From: Ascaphus truei
Lineage: Eukaryota > Chordata > Amphibia > Anura > Ascaphidae
Assembly: GCA_036426205.1 (NCBI GenBank)
Contig: CM071568.1
Location: 54,559,575 to 54,623,574 of the forward strand
Direction of reading: 5' to 3'
DNA length: 64,000 nucleotides
Program-made: the position numbers and the translations under genes
Shown here: positions 33,101 to 44,839 of the stretch, piece after piece
Layout: every line of letters begins with the position of its first letter
How positions within the stretch are numbered: position 1 is the stretch's first letter
The notes under the pieces: model-generated
Database searches by the model: none
What the model saw: only the letters and a program-made list of their open reading frames with translations
What the model was told of the DNA's origin: nothing

Positions 33101-36100
33101 AAACTAGTGGTAAAAAATATTTAGAGCATCATGGAAACCCTTTGGAGAGTTCATCTGACTGTGGAATCCCAATCAACATACTGTATCAAAAACAAAACAA
33201 AAAAATGATATTGCCATAGAATGTATTTTCTTCAAATCAAAGTGGTTTCTTTCTACAGAATGAAAAATGTATATACTAGAACCATTATCCTTTTTTAGTA
33301 AGATGACTTCATGTAATGAATCTTTACATTTTTTTTAAAGCAATGCAGATTGGAGTTCAAAATAAAATAGGCACCATTGCCAAATTGTTTCTGTGGAAAT
33401 TGTGGTGACCGACAGGATAAACCTCAGAGTCCCAAAAGGACACAGCTGCGCGCGCACGGTGGAGCAAGCGCACCCACTATATTACGAGCCTTAGGCGGGA
33501 CCCTAACTTAAATATTGATCTCTAATACAGATTATTGGGAATTTGAATGTATACATGTTTATGACAGTATGATGTCTAGTTGTTTCCAGGCCATTTACCA
33601 AATGATCATTTGTAATGTGTTTTTTGATAAATGATTCAATAAACATTGGTTCTGGGAAATTACACGCACAGTGCCACCTTTTGCTTCAAATCCATTTATA
33701 TAGATATAAATAATATGCTTTGCTTTCAAATTGCAAAGCCAGCATAACCAGTCTCACACTGATGAGACCCAAAATGTTGAAGCAACGGTCTGTGAGTAGG
33801 TTTACTGGCTATACATCTTAACCCAGGCTGTGCTGAAAAGCTGTGAAATGCAGCAAGCGTAAGCTTATAGGGGTCCATGTCAAAATGGATTTGAAGCAAA
33901 AGGTGGCACGGTGTGCTCATTTGCATGTCATTTCCCAGAATCCCTTGCTGCAGTGGAAGCACTGTATGCTGGACGATAATGGTGAAAGGCGGGGTTGCAG
34001 ACCTGTCTAAGACATGCAAATGAGCACACACACACACACACACACATTTCCATAATATAAATTCTCTCACAAATGCACACATACTTGTTATTCAGTGACT
34101 AGATTAATGAGCATTCACCTTATGCATAGAAATTCACTACAGGTATACTGCAGACGCAAAAGACTGTTTATATTTGCCATCACTAATAGTAATTGCACTA
34201 TCAGAGGCAATAGTCGATAGACGGAATGTCTATGGGAGCTAATATCTATGCAGTGACGTATACACACATACTGTACTTGGAGGGAGAACATGGGGACTGC
34301 TCGTCTCATTTGTGTTTCTCAATAAAGCACCCTTTTTTCCTCACCGTGGGTTTTTAGCATCAATTATTGCCGTTTTCTCGCTGTTGCTTTGGATGCCTGC
34401 CGCTTCTCTACAAACTACAGTATATCTTGGTATCTTTGCAATACTAACAACCTCTGGATATGTATGTACAGTGGCAGCCGCCTTTATCCTAATGCGGCCG
34501 CCACCGCTGGAATTTTAAAACGCGGCGTGCGGCCTTTTTTTTTTTTAGGTTTCCCGCGCCGCAGGCGCTTTCAATGATAAGCGCCATTAGCGCTTATCCT
34601 ATGAATGCGGCCGCCGCGCGGGAAACTCTGATACAAAGGAGACAAGCATCGGAATTATCCGGGTAAGTTTTAGAATAAAGGTGGCCGCAACAGTACAGTA
34701 CAATATCCAGGCTGTGCTGAATGGAATTTTAAAACGCGGCGTGCGGCCTTTTTTTTTTTTGGGGGGGGGGGGGGGGGGCTTGATGACTGGAGTTGAGCAC
34801 CCCATGTATAGAAGAATAGCCGTTTATACAGCAAAATTAAAAGACCCAAAGAGAAAAAAAAATTAATACATTGATATTTGGTACTTTTTGCAGAATGACA
34901 AAATGAGACCAAAGATCTGGCACTGGGATAGAACAGAGTTCTTCCCCCAAAAGGTGCTTTTAAACAGGCCTATTTCCCAGAAATGTACTGTAAATGTATA
35001 ACATATTTAGCCACAAACTCTGTAATGATTATTCACTGAATTTTCAGTCCTATTGCTAAATATGGTATTCTGTGGACTTTGAGTGGTTTGCTCTCACTAT
35101 AGCCTGGTTCCATACGAACTGAAAGAGTTTGGTTAGGGACGTCTCATATGGTCTTCCATGTGTACACATTTCACTTAAAATGAGATCAATACAAGAACAT
35201 GGACACGTTGGATTGGCGCCACACCGACACACCTGTTCTGGGATAGAAAGGTGCCTTCCTTCCTCTAATTTGTTGTGGAGAACGGAATTTGGATGCACAG
35301 CATCTGGAGACAAATAGGGCATGTACCCTGACAGCATGTAAGACAGACAGATTCCCGAAGGGCCATTTCCTGAATGATAAAAACAAACAAAAAAAACAAC
35401 ACTTTAAAATTAATACAACCAGATGTATTTCAATACAAAATGAATACCCTTGGACCAGAGCATGTTCCTTCTAAGTATCACAAAAGCAGATTACATTTTT
35501 TTTTTTAAATCTAAGAATTGCTCAAAACTTCTTAAAGCTACTAATCGTCTTAAAGGCTATTACGTTTTGATCCAATCTACTCAGGTATGTATGCTGGGAT
35601 TACAAACCACATGAAAAACAAAAAGCACCCCATGCTAGTAAAACTAATAAAGCTTTCCCAGTAAATCTGATTGAAAGGCTGTTATTTCATGAAACGTTCT
35701 GTTACCATTTATGGACAGCGGACAAGTCAACATCTAATGCAGGGGTGGCCAACTCCAGTCCTCAAGGGTCACCCACCAACAGGTCAGGTTTCCAGAACAT
35801 CCCAGCTACAGCACAGGTGGCTAAATAAAAGACTGTGCTGAAGCAGTGGTATGCTGAAAACCTGACCTGTTGGTGGCCCTTGAGGCCTGGAGTTTGGCCG
35901 CTCCTGATCCATGTTAGAGATGTATGAATGTCATCAAAATTAACTTTGCAAAAGTGTTGTGGTTGTTGTTTACACGCCATGTTTTCCCCCTACATTAACT
36001 CGATAGTTCGCACTGCTTGAAATTGTGAAAATGACCGCTTAGAAAGGGCCACGTGACCTTGCACATTCATTATGCAAAGAATTTCTATATTACTGTATTT

Positions 36101-37555
36101 TTTATTTTATTTTTTAAATTAGCAAATGCTCTGATTATTTTCAAGAAACATGTGCACATCTCTAGTCACATTGTAGTGAAACTAGGAGACAAGCCTGATA
36201 TTTATAGCCACTTCCTACGAACATGTTAAATATTCAAACCTCAGCGCAATGCATGCACAGTATGAGGGTAGTGATATGAAGTCGTCATGTTTACAGCTTC
36301 AAACCTTATACAAATAATTTACAGAATGGAAAGGGTGAAGATGGTCGACATCATTCTGTTCTTCTTAGTTCTGTTTGTGTATGGGACAGGCGTCAACAGT
36401 TTAATGGCATCAATGAGTGCACTGTGGGTTTTTTGTTTCCCAATTTGGCCAACTAATGATCATCTGACCATCATACTACAGTCATCTCTGGAAAAGATGA
36501 AGTTTTTCCTTGCCCGTTTAATCTTTGGAGCATTGTTTTACGCTCCCCCCCCCCCCCCCCCTGTAGGGCATAACGCTGTACTTGTGTCTTAAAGCTGAAC
36601 TCCTGCATGCAATCTTCTTTGAGGTTAGCTAATCCATGGATTACACCGTCCTCCTCCTCCCAGATTGCCAAACAGGTGTCCACTGGGCAAGAATGCTCAC
36701 CCAGGACACAAAATGGCTCATGTGGTCAATTGAAAGTTGCAATGACATTGGCAGATAACATTGCAATTTTCTTTCTATTCATAACCCAGTGACCAGATTT
36801 GTAGTTTGTCTCAAGTTTGTCATTTGTACCAAAATAAATAAATAATAGTAATTATAAAAATTATGAAACTATTCAGAGTAGGGAATTGTTGTGCCTGCCA
36901 AAATATGAATAGTAATATACTTTGGCGTAATATTTTACAATCCCCCTCATGAAAGAGATAACCTTGGCATTATTTAAAAAATAAACACAATTCTAGGGGT
37001 TCAAATGAATTGCATGCTAACCTGCAATCGGTGTATGGCACTGTAATAGTGATGTAGTTGCTTACTTGTATATAGAGTGTGTTTACACACAAGTTGCATC
37101 ACTATCAGATAAAGTTACATCTATTGTTATAAACGTTATATACTTGGCTGAGGCAGCCATTATTTATAACTGCAGGATATGAACAAATCTACCAAATGAG
37201 GGAAATGAATTTGGGAAGTTCAATGCAATAACAAGGTTACGGACAAAGTACAGGAAAGTATGACATCGTATTCTTCTTACTCAAACGTCTCTACTCATTT
37301 ATATAAAAGACACATTCAATAGATTTTAGATTGTAGGAAATCCCCTTCAATATACTGTAAAGTTAGTAATCCAACAATTGGGTCCATCAATTGGTTTGAT
37401 TACCTATAACAATAATTTCAACATTAAGCAAGTAGCTTATGCAAATGTATAAAATCATATTAAAAACAGGCAGTATTTTAAATCTCACCTATAATAACCA
37501 CTGGCACAGTCAGTGGCGGGTCCCTTTGTAGAGTAGTTTCTTCTACTAATGGCAT
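27732..37555 (-). CDS. OSGIN2: OSGIN2, oxidative stress induced growth inhibitor family member 2 (five coding exons)
   Basis: Coding exons on the minus strand: 37555-37489, 35369-35233, 32891-32700, 30906-30815, 28776-27732. They total 1530 nt plus stop, 510 codons, close to the roughly 505 residues of mammalian OSGIN2, and all phases agree. The protein begins MPLVEETTLQRDPP and has an N-terminal dinucleotide-binding fold (VVIIGNGPSGICLSYMLSGY), a conserved middle (LGRGPPGGAWHDMEGSML) and a second Rossmann glycine motif (LIVGAGLTAADAVLC). This is the layout of flavin-dependent monooxygenase-like proteins. An in-frame TGA 24 codons upstream of the ATG, in the same exon, supports the start. The family is linked to growth control and oxidative stress; the substrate is not established. 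Intron 3 has a GC donor. Introns of 1.8-2.3 kb carry MITEs and a CA repeat. Confidence 0.93.
30061..30165. repeat. (CA)n microsatellite in the OSGIN2 intron
   Basis: About 35 CA units followed by TA and CA runs, in the intron between exons 4 and 5. Confidence 0.95.
30815..30906 (-). CDS. OSGIN2: OSGIN2 coding exon 4
   Basis: 92 nt. Acceptor CCCTAG, donor AAGAAG|gtaaga. Encodes DMEGSMLTLSLGDWMELPG then LKFKDWVLGKR. Ends in phase 2. Confidence 0.92.
32275..32520. mobile_element. Palindromic MITE-like repeat in an OSGIN2 intron
   Basis: Inverted blocks: CTGTGGAGTGGTTGCGGGAG (32380-32400 region) against CTCCCTCAGTCACCGCTCCACAG near 32460-32482, and CCACCCAGGTGG-type sequence around the centre. 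GC-rich compared with the intron. No target duplication identified. Confidence 0.5.
32700..32891 (-). CDS. OSGIN2: OSGIN2 coding exon 3
   Basis: 192 nt, phase 0 to 0. Acceptor GTTAG. Encodes DLEYLSEGLEGRSANPVAVL to LGRGPPGGAWH. The donor is GGCAT|gcaagt, a GC rather than GT donor; the following exon continues DMEGSML, so this junction keeps the family's conserved GGAWH-MEGSM segment. Confidence 0.9.
33655..34045. mobile_element. ATGCAAAT palindromic element, copy 2
   Basis: It shares with 5439-5908 the blocks GTGTGCTCATTTGCATG, CCCTTGCTGCAGTGGAAGC and GTTGCAGACCTGTCTAAGAC, and ends in a short CA run. The left inverted arm is worn (GCCACCTTTTGCTTCAAATC). Confidence 0.6.
34440..34800. repeat. 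GC-rich MITE-like repeat with partial duplication and a G run
   Basis: GTGGCAGCCGCCTTTATCC near 34472 is inverted against GAATAAAGGTGGCCGCAACA near 34673. The block GGAATTTTAAAACGCGGCG occurs twice (34508 and 34723), the second copy followed by T and G homopolymers. Confidence 0.5.
35233..35369 (-). CDS. OSGIN2: OSGIN2 coding exon 2
   Basis: 137 nt. Acceptor ATTCAG, donor AACAG|gtgtgt. Encodes the GNGPSG nucleotide-binding loop (first glycine shared with the previous exon), then GICLSYMLSGYMPYL and KLEEGRHLSIPEQ. Ends in phase 0. Confidence 0.92.
35740..35906. mobile_element. Short palindromic hAT-like MITE
   Basis: 167 bp, almost a full inverted repeat. It starts CAGGGGTGGCCAACTCCAG and its reverse complement starts CAGGAGCGGCCAAACTCCAG, with CAACAGGTCAGGTTT in both arms. 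The CAGGGGTGG terminus is typical of non-autonomous hAT elements. No clear 8-bp duplication. It is in OSGIN2 intron 1. Confidence 0.65.
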
Positions 37556-37627
37556 GGTTTCGGGTCCCAATGCTATTGCTGAAATGCTGTTCCTGCAACT
37601 CACGTGTCTTCGGTTTCAGGGCCACAG
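37489..37627 (-). CDS. OSGIN2: OSGIN2 first coding exon (with 5' UTR part)
   Basis: Acceptor CTACAG before 37627; ATG at 37555-37553; ends ATTATAG then gtgaga. The first 72 nt are untranslated and contain an in-frame TGA. Coding part 67 nt (phase 1 at the end), giving MPLVEETTLQRDPP and the VVII strand of the FAD-binding fold. Confidence 0.9.
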
Positions 37628-38372
37628 CTGTAGAGAATAAAACATTCAAAAGGTCACCTTGTAAACATCCAACAAATGTTTGTTAGACAGAATAATAAAA
37701 CAAGCAACTACATTAGGACAGATAATACATTGTAGGGTTACCAGGCAATACACACTTACGCACATTCATCATTGACAATGCCCAAAACAAATAAGTAAGC
37801 CTAGCACAACTAATTAGTGGAAGCTATGTATAGTGGATCTTTCAGTAACCTGAGAATAGTTTCTTTCATATACGAAGTACTTATCTTATATGTTTGGAGG
37901 TCAAATAATTCATCTTTACCATAGATGGGGAAGGGAAAAAAAAGCAAACCACCGGAAAACTATACTGTTCACATATTTTATTTGTGTGCAACTCTACTTG
38001 GCTTTGAAAGTCAACTCACCTGTACTAGCGAATCTACCAAATTTATTGTGCATTACAGTAGGCACTGTAATACAATTCATTGGCTACAAAAAGGTTGACA
38101 AACTTTTAGACAAACTGAGCCAGATCACAAAAAGCAGTGTTAAAGATTGATTTTACACAACAATAAAAAGTCATTATAAAACTCAGGATTTGCACCTCTA
38201 TTGATTAAAAATAAGGCACTGGTGCGAATGACTTCCCAAAAACGTGACTACTGTAAAACCGACATTGAATAATAAAATATCATCTAGAGATTTAAAAACA
38301 CCACAGCTTCACTGGAAGGTGTCTATAAATAGCATGGTTTAGCTGTTGAGCACCCGCTAGTTCCCATCCTGT

Positions 38373-38431
38373 GTATGTATGTATGTATGTATGTATGTAT
38401 GTATGTATGTATGTATGTATGTATGTATGTA
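38373..38431. repeat. (GTAT)n microsatellite
   Basis: About fourteen GTAT units. Confidence 0.95.
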
Positions 38432-38530
38432 TATCCCAGAATCGCTTGCTGCAGTGGAAGTGCTGTGTGCTGGGTGATAATGGGGAAAGGTGGGGTTGCA
38501 GACCTGCCTAAGACATGCAGATGAGCATAC
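38432..38530. repeat. Fragment of the ATGCAAAT palindromic element
   Basis: It has ATCGCTTGCTGCAGTGGAAG, GGTTGCAGACCTGCC and AAGACATGCAGATGAGC, matching the right arm of the element at 5439-5908. The left end is lost in the GTAT repeat. Confidence 0.6.
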
Positions 38531-38547
38531 AGTTGCATTTACATTTG

Positions 38548-38578
<31 letters not shown>

Positions 38579-38891
38579 TTATTTATTTTAATGCTTAATG
38601 CACAAGTGATATTGGAAGTAGATGAAATGCTTTTGTAAGATACAGGGAAAATAAATAACTTTCTTTAAGGGTTAACCACTGAACATAAACTTCTCTGAAT
38701 TTCCCCATCTCTCCTCCCAGTGTCCATGATGGCTCATAAGACCCCAGTTTGCATGTGTGTGCATGCAGTACATAAAATATACATCTATCTTCAGCCCTGG
38801 TTGATGCACTGTTGGATGAAGGTCTCCATAATTATGTTCCAGGTACAGAAATGCTGGAACTTCTCAACTTGCTACAACAAATTTCCTGATT

Positions 38892-39733
38892 TCATCCTCC
38901 CATCTTACTTTGGGTTGTCCTCTGTCTTTTGATAACTCTTGGGATCCATTTGAGTACCATCTTTGTCCACTGACAGGTCACGTCTTCTAGCGATATATCC
39001 GGCACACTGCGATTTTTATTACTCCCCCCCCTTTGTGATGTCACTGATTTGGGTGTGCTGTGGAACTCATTCAATTCTATTTCATGTCTCTTCGGGTAAC
39101 ACTCTGCATACATCTTTGTGTGGTCTGAAACTTCCGATTTGTCTACGCATTTAGGGTCCATGTTTTACATCCATATGTGAGCACAGACGGGATACACTTG
39201 CCTTTTGCGGCACAGTGGAAGGTTCTCTTGTAATCTTTCTTCTAAATGTGCTCCATCCCATCTTCATTCTCTTATTGATTTAATTCGAAAGATTCCATCC
39301 ATTGATACTTGCTGGCCAAGGTAGCCAGTCTTTGACTTCTTCTAGTTATATAGATTTGACACATTTGTTGAACATCACTTTTGTCTTGCCAAGAGTGACC
39401 CGTCTTATTACTTGCATCGACGAGTTCGCTGGTTTGTAGCTGTAAGTTTTTGGGACCTGTGACAAAAATAACAGTGTCATCTGCAAATCTAAGGTGATTC
39501 AAGTATTCGCCATTTATTGTGATGCCTTGCTCTTCCCAAGTCAAGATCTTGAACAATTCTTTAAGTGTTGCTGTGAAAAGCTGACATGGTGTCTTCCTGT
39601 CGCACTCCCTTGCATCGTCATGTAATCCAATGGTTGATGTAGCACTCTCAAATGTCCTTATAACATCAATGTTCACTTCAACATTTGACTTCTTATACAT
39701 ATGCAAACTTACACCAAAACAACCAAATTCCAT
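38892..39733 (-). pseudogene. LINE reverse transcriptase remnant
   Basis: Two minus-strand pieces in 5' to 3' order. 39272-39733 has PCQLFTATLKELFKILTWEE, INGEYLNHLRFADDTVIFV; FADD is the catalytic motif of a non-LTR reverse transcriptase. 38892-39161 ends with QWTKMVLKWIPRVIKRQRTT, the usual C-terminal segment of endonuclease-RT LINE proteins (WTK.VL.W.PR..KR.RG). RTE-like or a related clade is my best guess. Frameshifts and stops separate the pieces and the 5' half is missing. Confidence 0.7.
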
Positions 39734-40480
39734 ACCGAGTTGTCAGGCTCTGAAAACAGGCGTTTAATAAACATAAAGGAGACTAATTAAACAGGATTGG
39801 AGGGCTACATAAGCTGGCTGCCATACTACAGTATATAGTGCTTTTATTACAAGCTTGTAATTAACTAAAAATGATTTTGCAGAGATCCAATGTTGCAGTG
39901 ACCAAGGCGGAGTTTGGATCTAGATCATAACATAAATTCACAGTGGATGCCATTTCTAAAGGCTCCCCAAAAAGGTGTTTATATACATTTGTCAGAAATA
40001 AAGGTAAAGCTTATAAATGTACTTGAAGTAGCAAATTACCTGCTCCTAACCCATCAGTCTCAGTTTTTTCATTTTTAAAGATACAGTATCTGATCTAGTG
40101 ATCTCTGGAAGCCCAGCAATTCCAGAAACAATATATAGTCTGTCTTGTACCATAAACAGGGAGACCATAGCTGTATACAGGCCTCCTTCATGGTTGGTAC
40201 TAAATTTAAAAAAAACGGCAACGTTATCTTTTTCAGCATATAGTTAGCTACAGTAAAAAATAAAAAGCAGACATCTAATGGCTGAATCATAGTCAAGGAC
40301 AAGCTCATTGTCTGAAGGATCGGCACACCTGTGCTTACAGAAATAGGTTGCCTGGGGAATTGCAGTCAGGTGGGAGATGTGAAGTGGTTGTTATAAACTA
40401 ATATTTGTAAAGTATTTTTTTTTTTTTTACTGAAATGTTTTTATTTCACAGTCTAGGAGTCTGCCAAGGGTCCACATCAA
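39734..40480. other. No gene seen
   Basis: AT-rich sequence with only short frames. Confidence 0.4.
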
Positions 40481-40499
40481 ATATGTAAGTGGCTGTCTG

Positions 40500-40810
40500 C
40501 AGTTTCCTTGTGGCTGCAGTTTCTGTGTGTGTCAGTAGCAGTGTGTGTGCTGTTGTGTTGTATATCTGTGTAGAGGTGCTGTGTGTGTGTGTGTTAGTTT
40601 CAGCAGCAGTGTTTATGGGTGTAGCAGCAGTTTGTGTGTGTGTGTGTGTGTGTGTGTAGAGGTGCTGTGTTGTGCGTAGAAGTGTGGGGGGGAGAGTGCA
40701 AAGTTTAGTAAGTGACTGCATTTTTATTGTGGCTGCAGTGTGTGTGTTGTGCTGTTGTATGTGTAGCAGTAGTTTCTGTGTGTGTGTAGAGCTAGTGTGT
40801 GTGTGTAGAG

Positions 40811-40856
<46 letters not shown>

Positions 40857-40890
40857 GAGCTCCAGTGTGTGTGTGTGTCAGTTCATTTGC
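40500..40890. repeat. TG-rich low-complexity stretch
   Basis: Interrupted TG repeats with recurring TAGAGCTAGTGTG, AGCAGCAGT and AGAGGTGCTGTG phrases, and pure TG runs at 40628-40656 and 40812-40852. Confidence 0.85.
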
Positions 40891-40943
40891 CTATCTGCTG
40901 TAAAACCTCAGACCCTATTTGATACTAGGCTTTTATCTATATA

Positions 40944-41690
40944 CAGTAGGGCCCCACTCATACAGCGGGTTAGGTTCCAGAAACCCACCGAAAAGCGCAA
41001 CATAGCATTGGTGCGGTCTGCACAAAAAAAAAGGCTATATTCACCCGCTGCCTCCCGTCCCTCCAACTCTGTCCCAGAATGCAGCATTGCGGAAGCAAGC
41101 AGAGAAGGGATTGGGCAGGAACCGAGGAACAGGGGAGGGGGCACGTGTGGAAAGCATGGGCTGCATGACGCAACCCGGTGCGCTGGGGGGAGGGGGTAAC
41201 GGACACCAGGGTGCGTGCACCAAGCACTGAGTCAGGAAACATTTATTTCTAAAGCCGCATGATGGCGGTCACTGCACCAAGCCCCGCGGTTACAGAGTCC
41301 CTGCGCTATCCCCATGACAATTAAGCAAATTGGCAGGGTGGGGGGGGGGGGGGAACGACGCGTGGGGCCCCTGTAACTCTTACCTTCTCCGGCGGCATCT
41401 CCCAGCATCTTCTCCTGCATGGTTGCATCATCATTGCTCCGCGATGTCCAATGGCGTCATGTAGATTTGACAAAGGAATGTCACATTGCATTTTGTCATG
41501 GCAACAAGACGCCATTTGACATTGTGGAGCCATGATGATTGGACTATGCAGAGGGAGATGCTGGAAGGAGGAGATGCCGCCGGAGAAGGTAAGAGCCGAG
41601 GCACCGCACATGTTCCTGCACCAAGCCCCGCAAACATCACAGCCGCCCCTGATCCCATGCATTTTATCATTCCCTTTCTGTTTTAGCCTC
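40944..41690. mobile_element. Possible pogo/Tigger-like element with inner inverted repeat
   Basis: It begins after TA with CAGTAGGGCCCCACTCATAC, then GGGTTAGGTTCCAGAAACCC, the style of a Tigger terminus. The matching right end was not found. Inside, TTACCTTCTCCGGCGGCATC (about 41381) is inverted against GATGCCGCCGGAGAAGGTAA (about 41573). Confidence 0.45.
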
Positions 41691-41745
41691 TACAACAAAT
41701 ACACCACCCTTTCTGTGACGTAGGAACTCCCCACATTTCCCCTTA

Positions 41746-42106
41746 GGCTGCGTCCATAGAACGTGGAGCAGTGCTGAGCCGCGCGGACGCTGATGCTCAC
41801 CTGATCAAGCATGAGCGATTTCATGCCCATGCAGGCGAGCCAGCGTCTGCGATCGAGAGGCGGCAGAGGGAGGCGGGGCAGTGACGTCGCTGGGCCAATC
41901 GCCCGTGACGTACTGACGTCACGGCGCTGTGACGTTGACGCTGCTTCGATGTTTTCAGCTGACAGCGCGCTGAAAAACAGCTTTGCTGTCGGCTGAAAAA
42001 TCCAACTCGTCAGCACGCCTGCGGACGCTCGCGTGAGCCCCCTCATTGAGGATGCCGGGGCTCAGCGCAGAGCGTCCGCACGGGTTGTCCTTCTATGGAC
42101 GTGGCC
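41746..42106. mobile_element. PIF/Harbinger-like MITE
   Basis: 361 bp between TTA duplications (41743-41745 and 42107-42109). Terminal inverted repeats: GGCTGCGTCCATAGAACG and, in reverse complement, GGCCACGTCCATAGAAGG. GC-rich, with inner inverted blocks around GCGCGGACGCTGATGC and GAGCGTCCGCACGGG. No transposase. Confidence 0.75.
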
Positions 42107-42461
42107 TTAGTCTGCTATCCTGAAGCTTCAGAGCATCATCTCTTCTTTTGGAAAGTTTAAATCATAGCCCGTTCTAATCCTCTAAGCTGTATATAAATAT
42201 GGTCCTTTAGTATTTATTTTCATTTTAGAGCATAGACCAAGCACTATTTTAGTAGCCCTTCTTTGCACACTCAAAATAATTTATGTCCTTCTTGAGATAT
42301 TGTCTCTAGATTTTAACACTAATCTAGATATGGTTTTAATAATTATGTACTATATAAAGTGTCATCACTTCCTTTCTGCTGCTAATACAGCTCCCTGTAG
42401 AAGCACACATCATGTGATCCTAGCTACTACTCCCAGCATCTTATACTGCTACTGTAGTTAA

Positions 42462-42905
42462 AGCTGCAGTTCAGTCTTTTTTTTATTTTATTTATTTTTT
42501 TACTTCAATAGTTTTATGTGTGCAATCTCTAATTACCTAAAGAACTGTGTAGCTGCAGGTCAATTCGTTCTCCATGTATTGATAGGTCGAAATTTGGTGA
42601 CATAATTAGTGAAGGGATCTGTTTATATTCTGCTTGTCTGTCAGTGGAAGCTCATGAATATTCATGAGCAATCCTGCACTGACGTGCTAGAGGGAGGGCA
42701 GGGCTGACAAAGGGGTGTGCCAGGGCTTGTGACAGGACATGAAGGGGCAGTGCCTTAGCAAATGGCTGTTAAAATAGAATACAAGAAAATTGGTCTTTCA
42801 ATGTTGTTTTTTTAAAAACAGAAAATGCTAAAAGTATTTTTTCTTACTACAGAACTGATTTATTAAAAAAAAACACACATGCAGGATATTGACTGAACTG
42901 CAGCT
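42462..42905. mobile_element. piggyBac-like MITE, copy 2
   Basis: 444 bp, TTAA on both sides (42458-42461 and 42906-42909), ends AGCTGCAGTTCAGTC inverted. It has the same length as copy 1 at 16047-16490 and the opposite orientation. Confidence 0.9.
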
Positions 42906-43184
42906 TTAAATGGATCAGAGATGAGGTTCTTTCAGGGACTGGAACAAAACATTCTGGGAACCAGTAGTTGGCAACCACTGGTCTAAACCTCAATAAATGA
43001 CAAGCTATATGCAAATTCAACTCCATTTTCAATTGCTGGACCTCTCAGTTCTCCATGGCAAATTTTTCCCATCCAACTGCTATGACCTACAAACGTTGTT
43101 ATATCACCACTGTGATATGTTAATGATCGTACCCATACTGCATTAGCACAATAGGTAACCACGTATGCACAAAGATAACCAGTA

Positions 43185-43491
43185 CAGGCATACCCCGGTT
43201 TAAGGACACTCACTTTAAGTACACTCGCGAGTAAGGACATATCGCCCAATAGGCAAACGGCAGCTCGCGCACGCGCCTGTCAGCACATCCTGAACAGCAA
43301 TACCGTCTCCCTACTTGAACCGAAGCTGTGCGCAAGCGGGGAGACTAAAGAGCCTGGTACAAATGCGTTATTTACATCGTACAGTACATGCATCGATAAG
43401 TGGGAAAAAAGGTAGTGCTTCACTTTAAGTACATTTTCGCTTTATATACATGCTCTGGACCCATTGCGTATGTTAATGCGGGGCACGTATG
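43185..43491. mobile_element. Tc1/mariner-pogo-like MITE
   Basis: 307 bp between TA dinucleotides (43183-43184 and 43492-43493). Ends CAGGCATACCCCGGTTTAAG and, in reverse complement, CATACGTGCCCCGCATTAAC. The block CACTTTAAGTACA occurs near both ends. The open frame starting at 43400 is incidental. Confidence 0.65.
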
Positions 43492-43739
43492 TAATCATTC
43501 TAGCTGGACTAGTTTTGTTTTTTGGTATGTAATTGCATGCCTGTTACATTTCAAATGCACTGGATATTTTAAGTATGATAAAAAAATCCAAACTGTTACA
43601 TGCCAGTTTGGAAATGCCCATCTGCTACCAGGACTGCCCGGTTCCCATGGAGTAATATACAAAAACACAATGCTATCTATTGGGAAATGGAGCATACAGG
43701 TTGCATATTATTTTGTAAGAATTAAACAGTAGTTGTGTC

Positions 43740-43915
43740 ACCTCATACATATGTATATAATAATGTATACCCTGTTCACTTATGTAAACTATGTATTTGT
43801 AACCATGTATTATTTGTCATTGTAACTCTATGCCCAGGACATCCTTGAAAACGAGAGGTAACGCTCAATGTATTACTTCCTGGTGAAACATTTTATAAAT
43901 AAAATATAGTAAAAG
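43740..43915 (+). repeat. 3' tail of a dispersed retroposon
   Basis: It has ATGCCCAGGACATCCTTGAA, AACGAGAGGTAACGCTCAAT and TTACTTCCTGGTGAAACATT, ending in TTTATAAATAAAAT. A/T-rich tail repeats at the end suggest a SINE or LINE 3' end. I recall this phrase from frog genomes, but that is memory, not a search. Confidence 0.45.
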
Positions 43916-44589
43916 GTGTAAATACAGATAAGTACTCTTTATGCATAGTTTGACTTTTGGTTAAAGTGTATTTACTTTGACAAAGGCCTTTTGTTTGTTA
44001 TTCTAATTTAATATCAAACTTTTTTATTTTATTTTTTATTTTTATTTTTACAAAACACTTAAATCTGGTTAAGAAATCTAAAAATCAAAATCCACTTGAA
44101 AAAGATACCTCCCTCAGTTGAACCCGTTTCAGTTAAGTTGTAAATATTATGTTTTGTTCTTGTCCTTGCATTGTACTGCTCTGTGAAATGTATTGACAGC
44201 AAGATAATAATAAAGCCATTGTTCACAAAAATGTAATATATAAATGTACGTTATTGAACTTACCAAAGCTGTACGGTTTCCCAATGTATGTGTGCAATAA
44301 TTAATGATTCTAATGGTTTTCCAGGGAAATATTAGGCCTTAGTACTTCCATGCAGCGCTACTGCCCAAGTTATGGCAAAAACGCAGTAGCTAGGAGAGAA
44401 TTTGCTGGAACTCCATAATATTCTGATGAATAGACCCAAAGTGTATAAGTGTAAACATGAAGGCAGATAAATATTTACCATGTAATAAAGACCTTAACAA
44501 AAATATATTTTTGTAGCAATAATTAAAAAAAGGAACTTGCAGATTCCACAAATTAGCTACATGAAGAATATAATCCTCGTTTATGTGGT

Positions 44590-44832
44590 TTAACCTGGCA
44601 AAATATCCATTATTGACATTAAGAATACTAGTTGCAATTTTGTACGTTGCTTTTTGCTTCTGAATTTGTACGGAATCAATTTACAAAGGAGGCCTTTCAA
44701 ACCCATGTGATTTTCATTGCTGGTCCTTCTAGCCTTGTAGTGGTTAAAGATCTGTGCGTACTCAATGTCATACAAGAAGCCCCGTTTTACAGACTTTAGT
44801 TGCTTGGCAATCAAGTTCTCTAAATGATGCGG
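44590..44832 (-). other. Orphan open frame, unknown
   Basis: A minus-strand frame of about 80 codons reads HHLENLIAKQLKSVKRGFLY then DIEYAQIFNHYKARRTSNEN. It is basic, with helix-like spacing, and looks more protein-like than its neighbours. No domain was recognised, and no splice sites or second piece were found. It may be a fragment of a mobile element protein or a retrocopy. Confidence 0.25.
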
Positions 44833-44839
44833 TTTTGGA

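Noticed and set aside
34741..34779. T and G homopolymers as a regulatory element
   Set aside because: Long homopolymers are also common assembly artefacts; nothing else supports a function.
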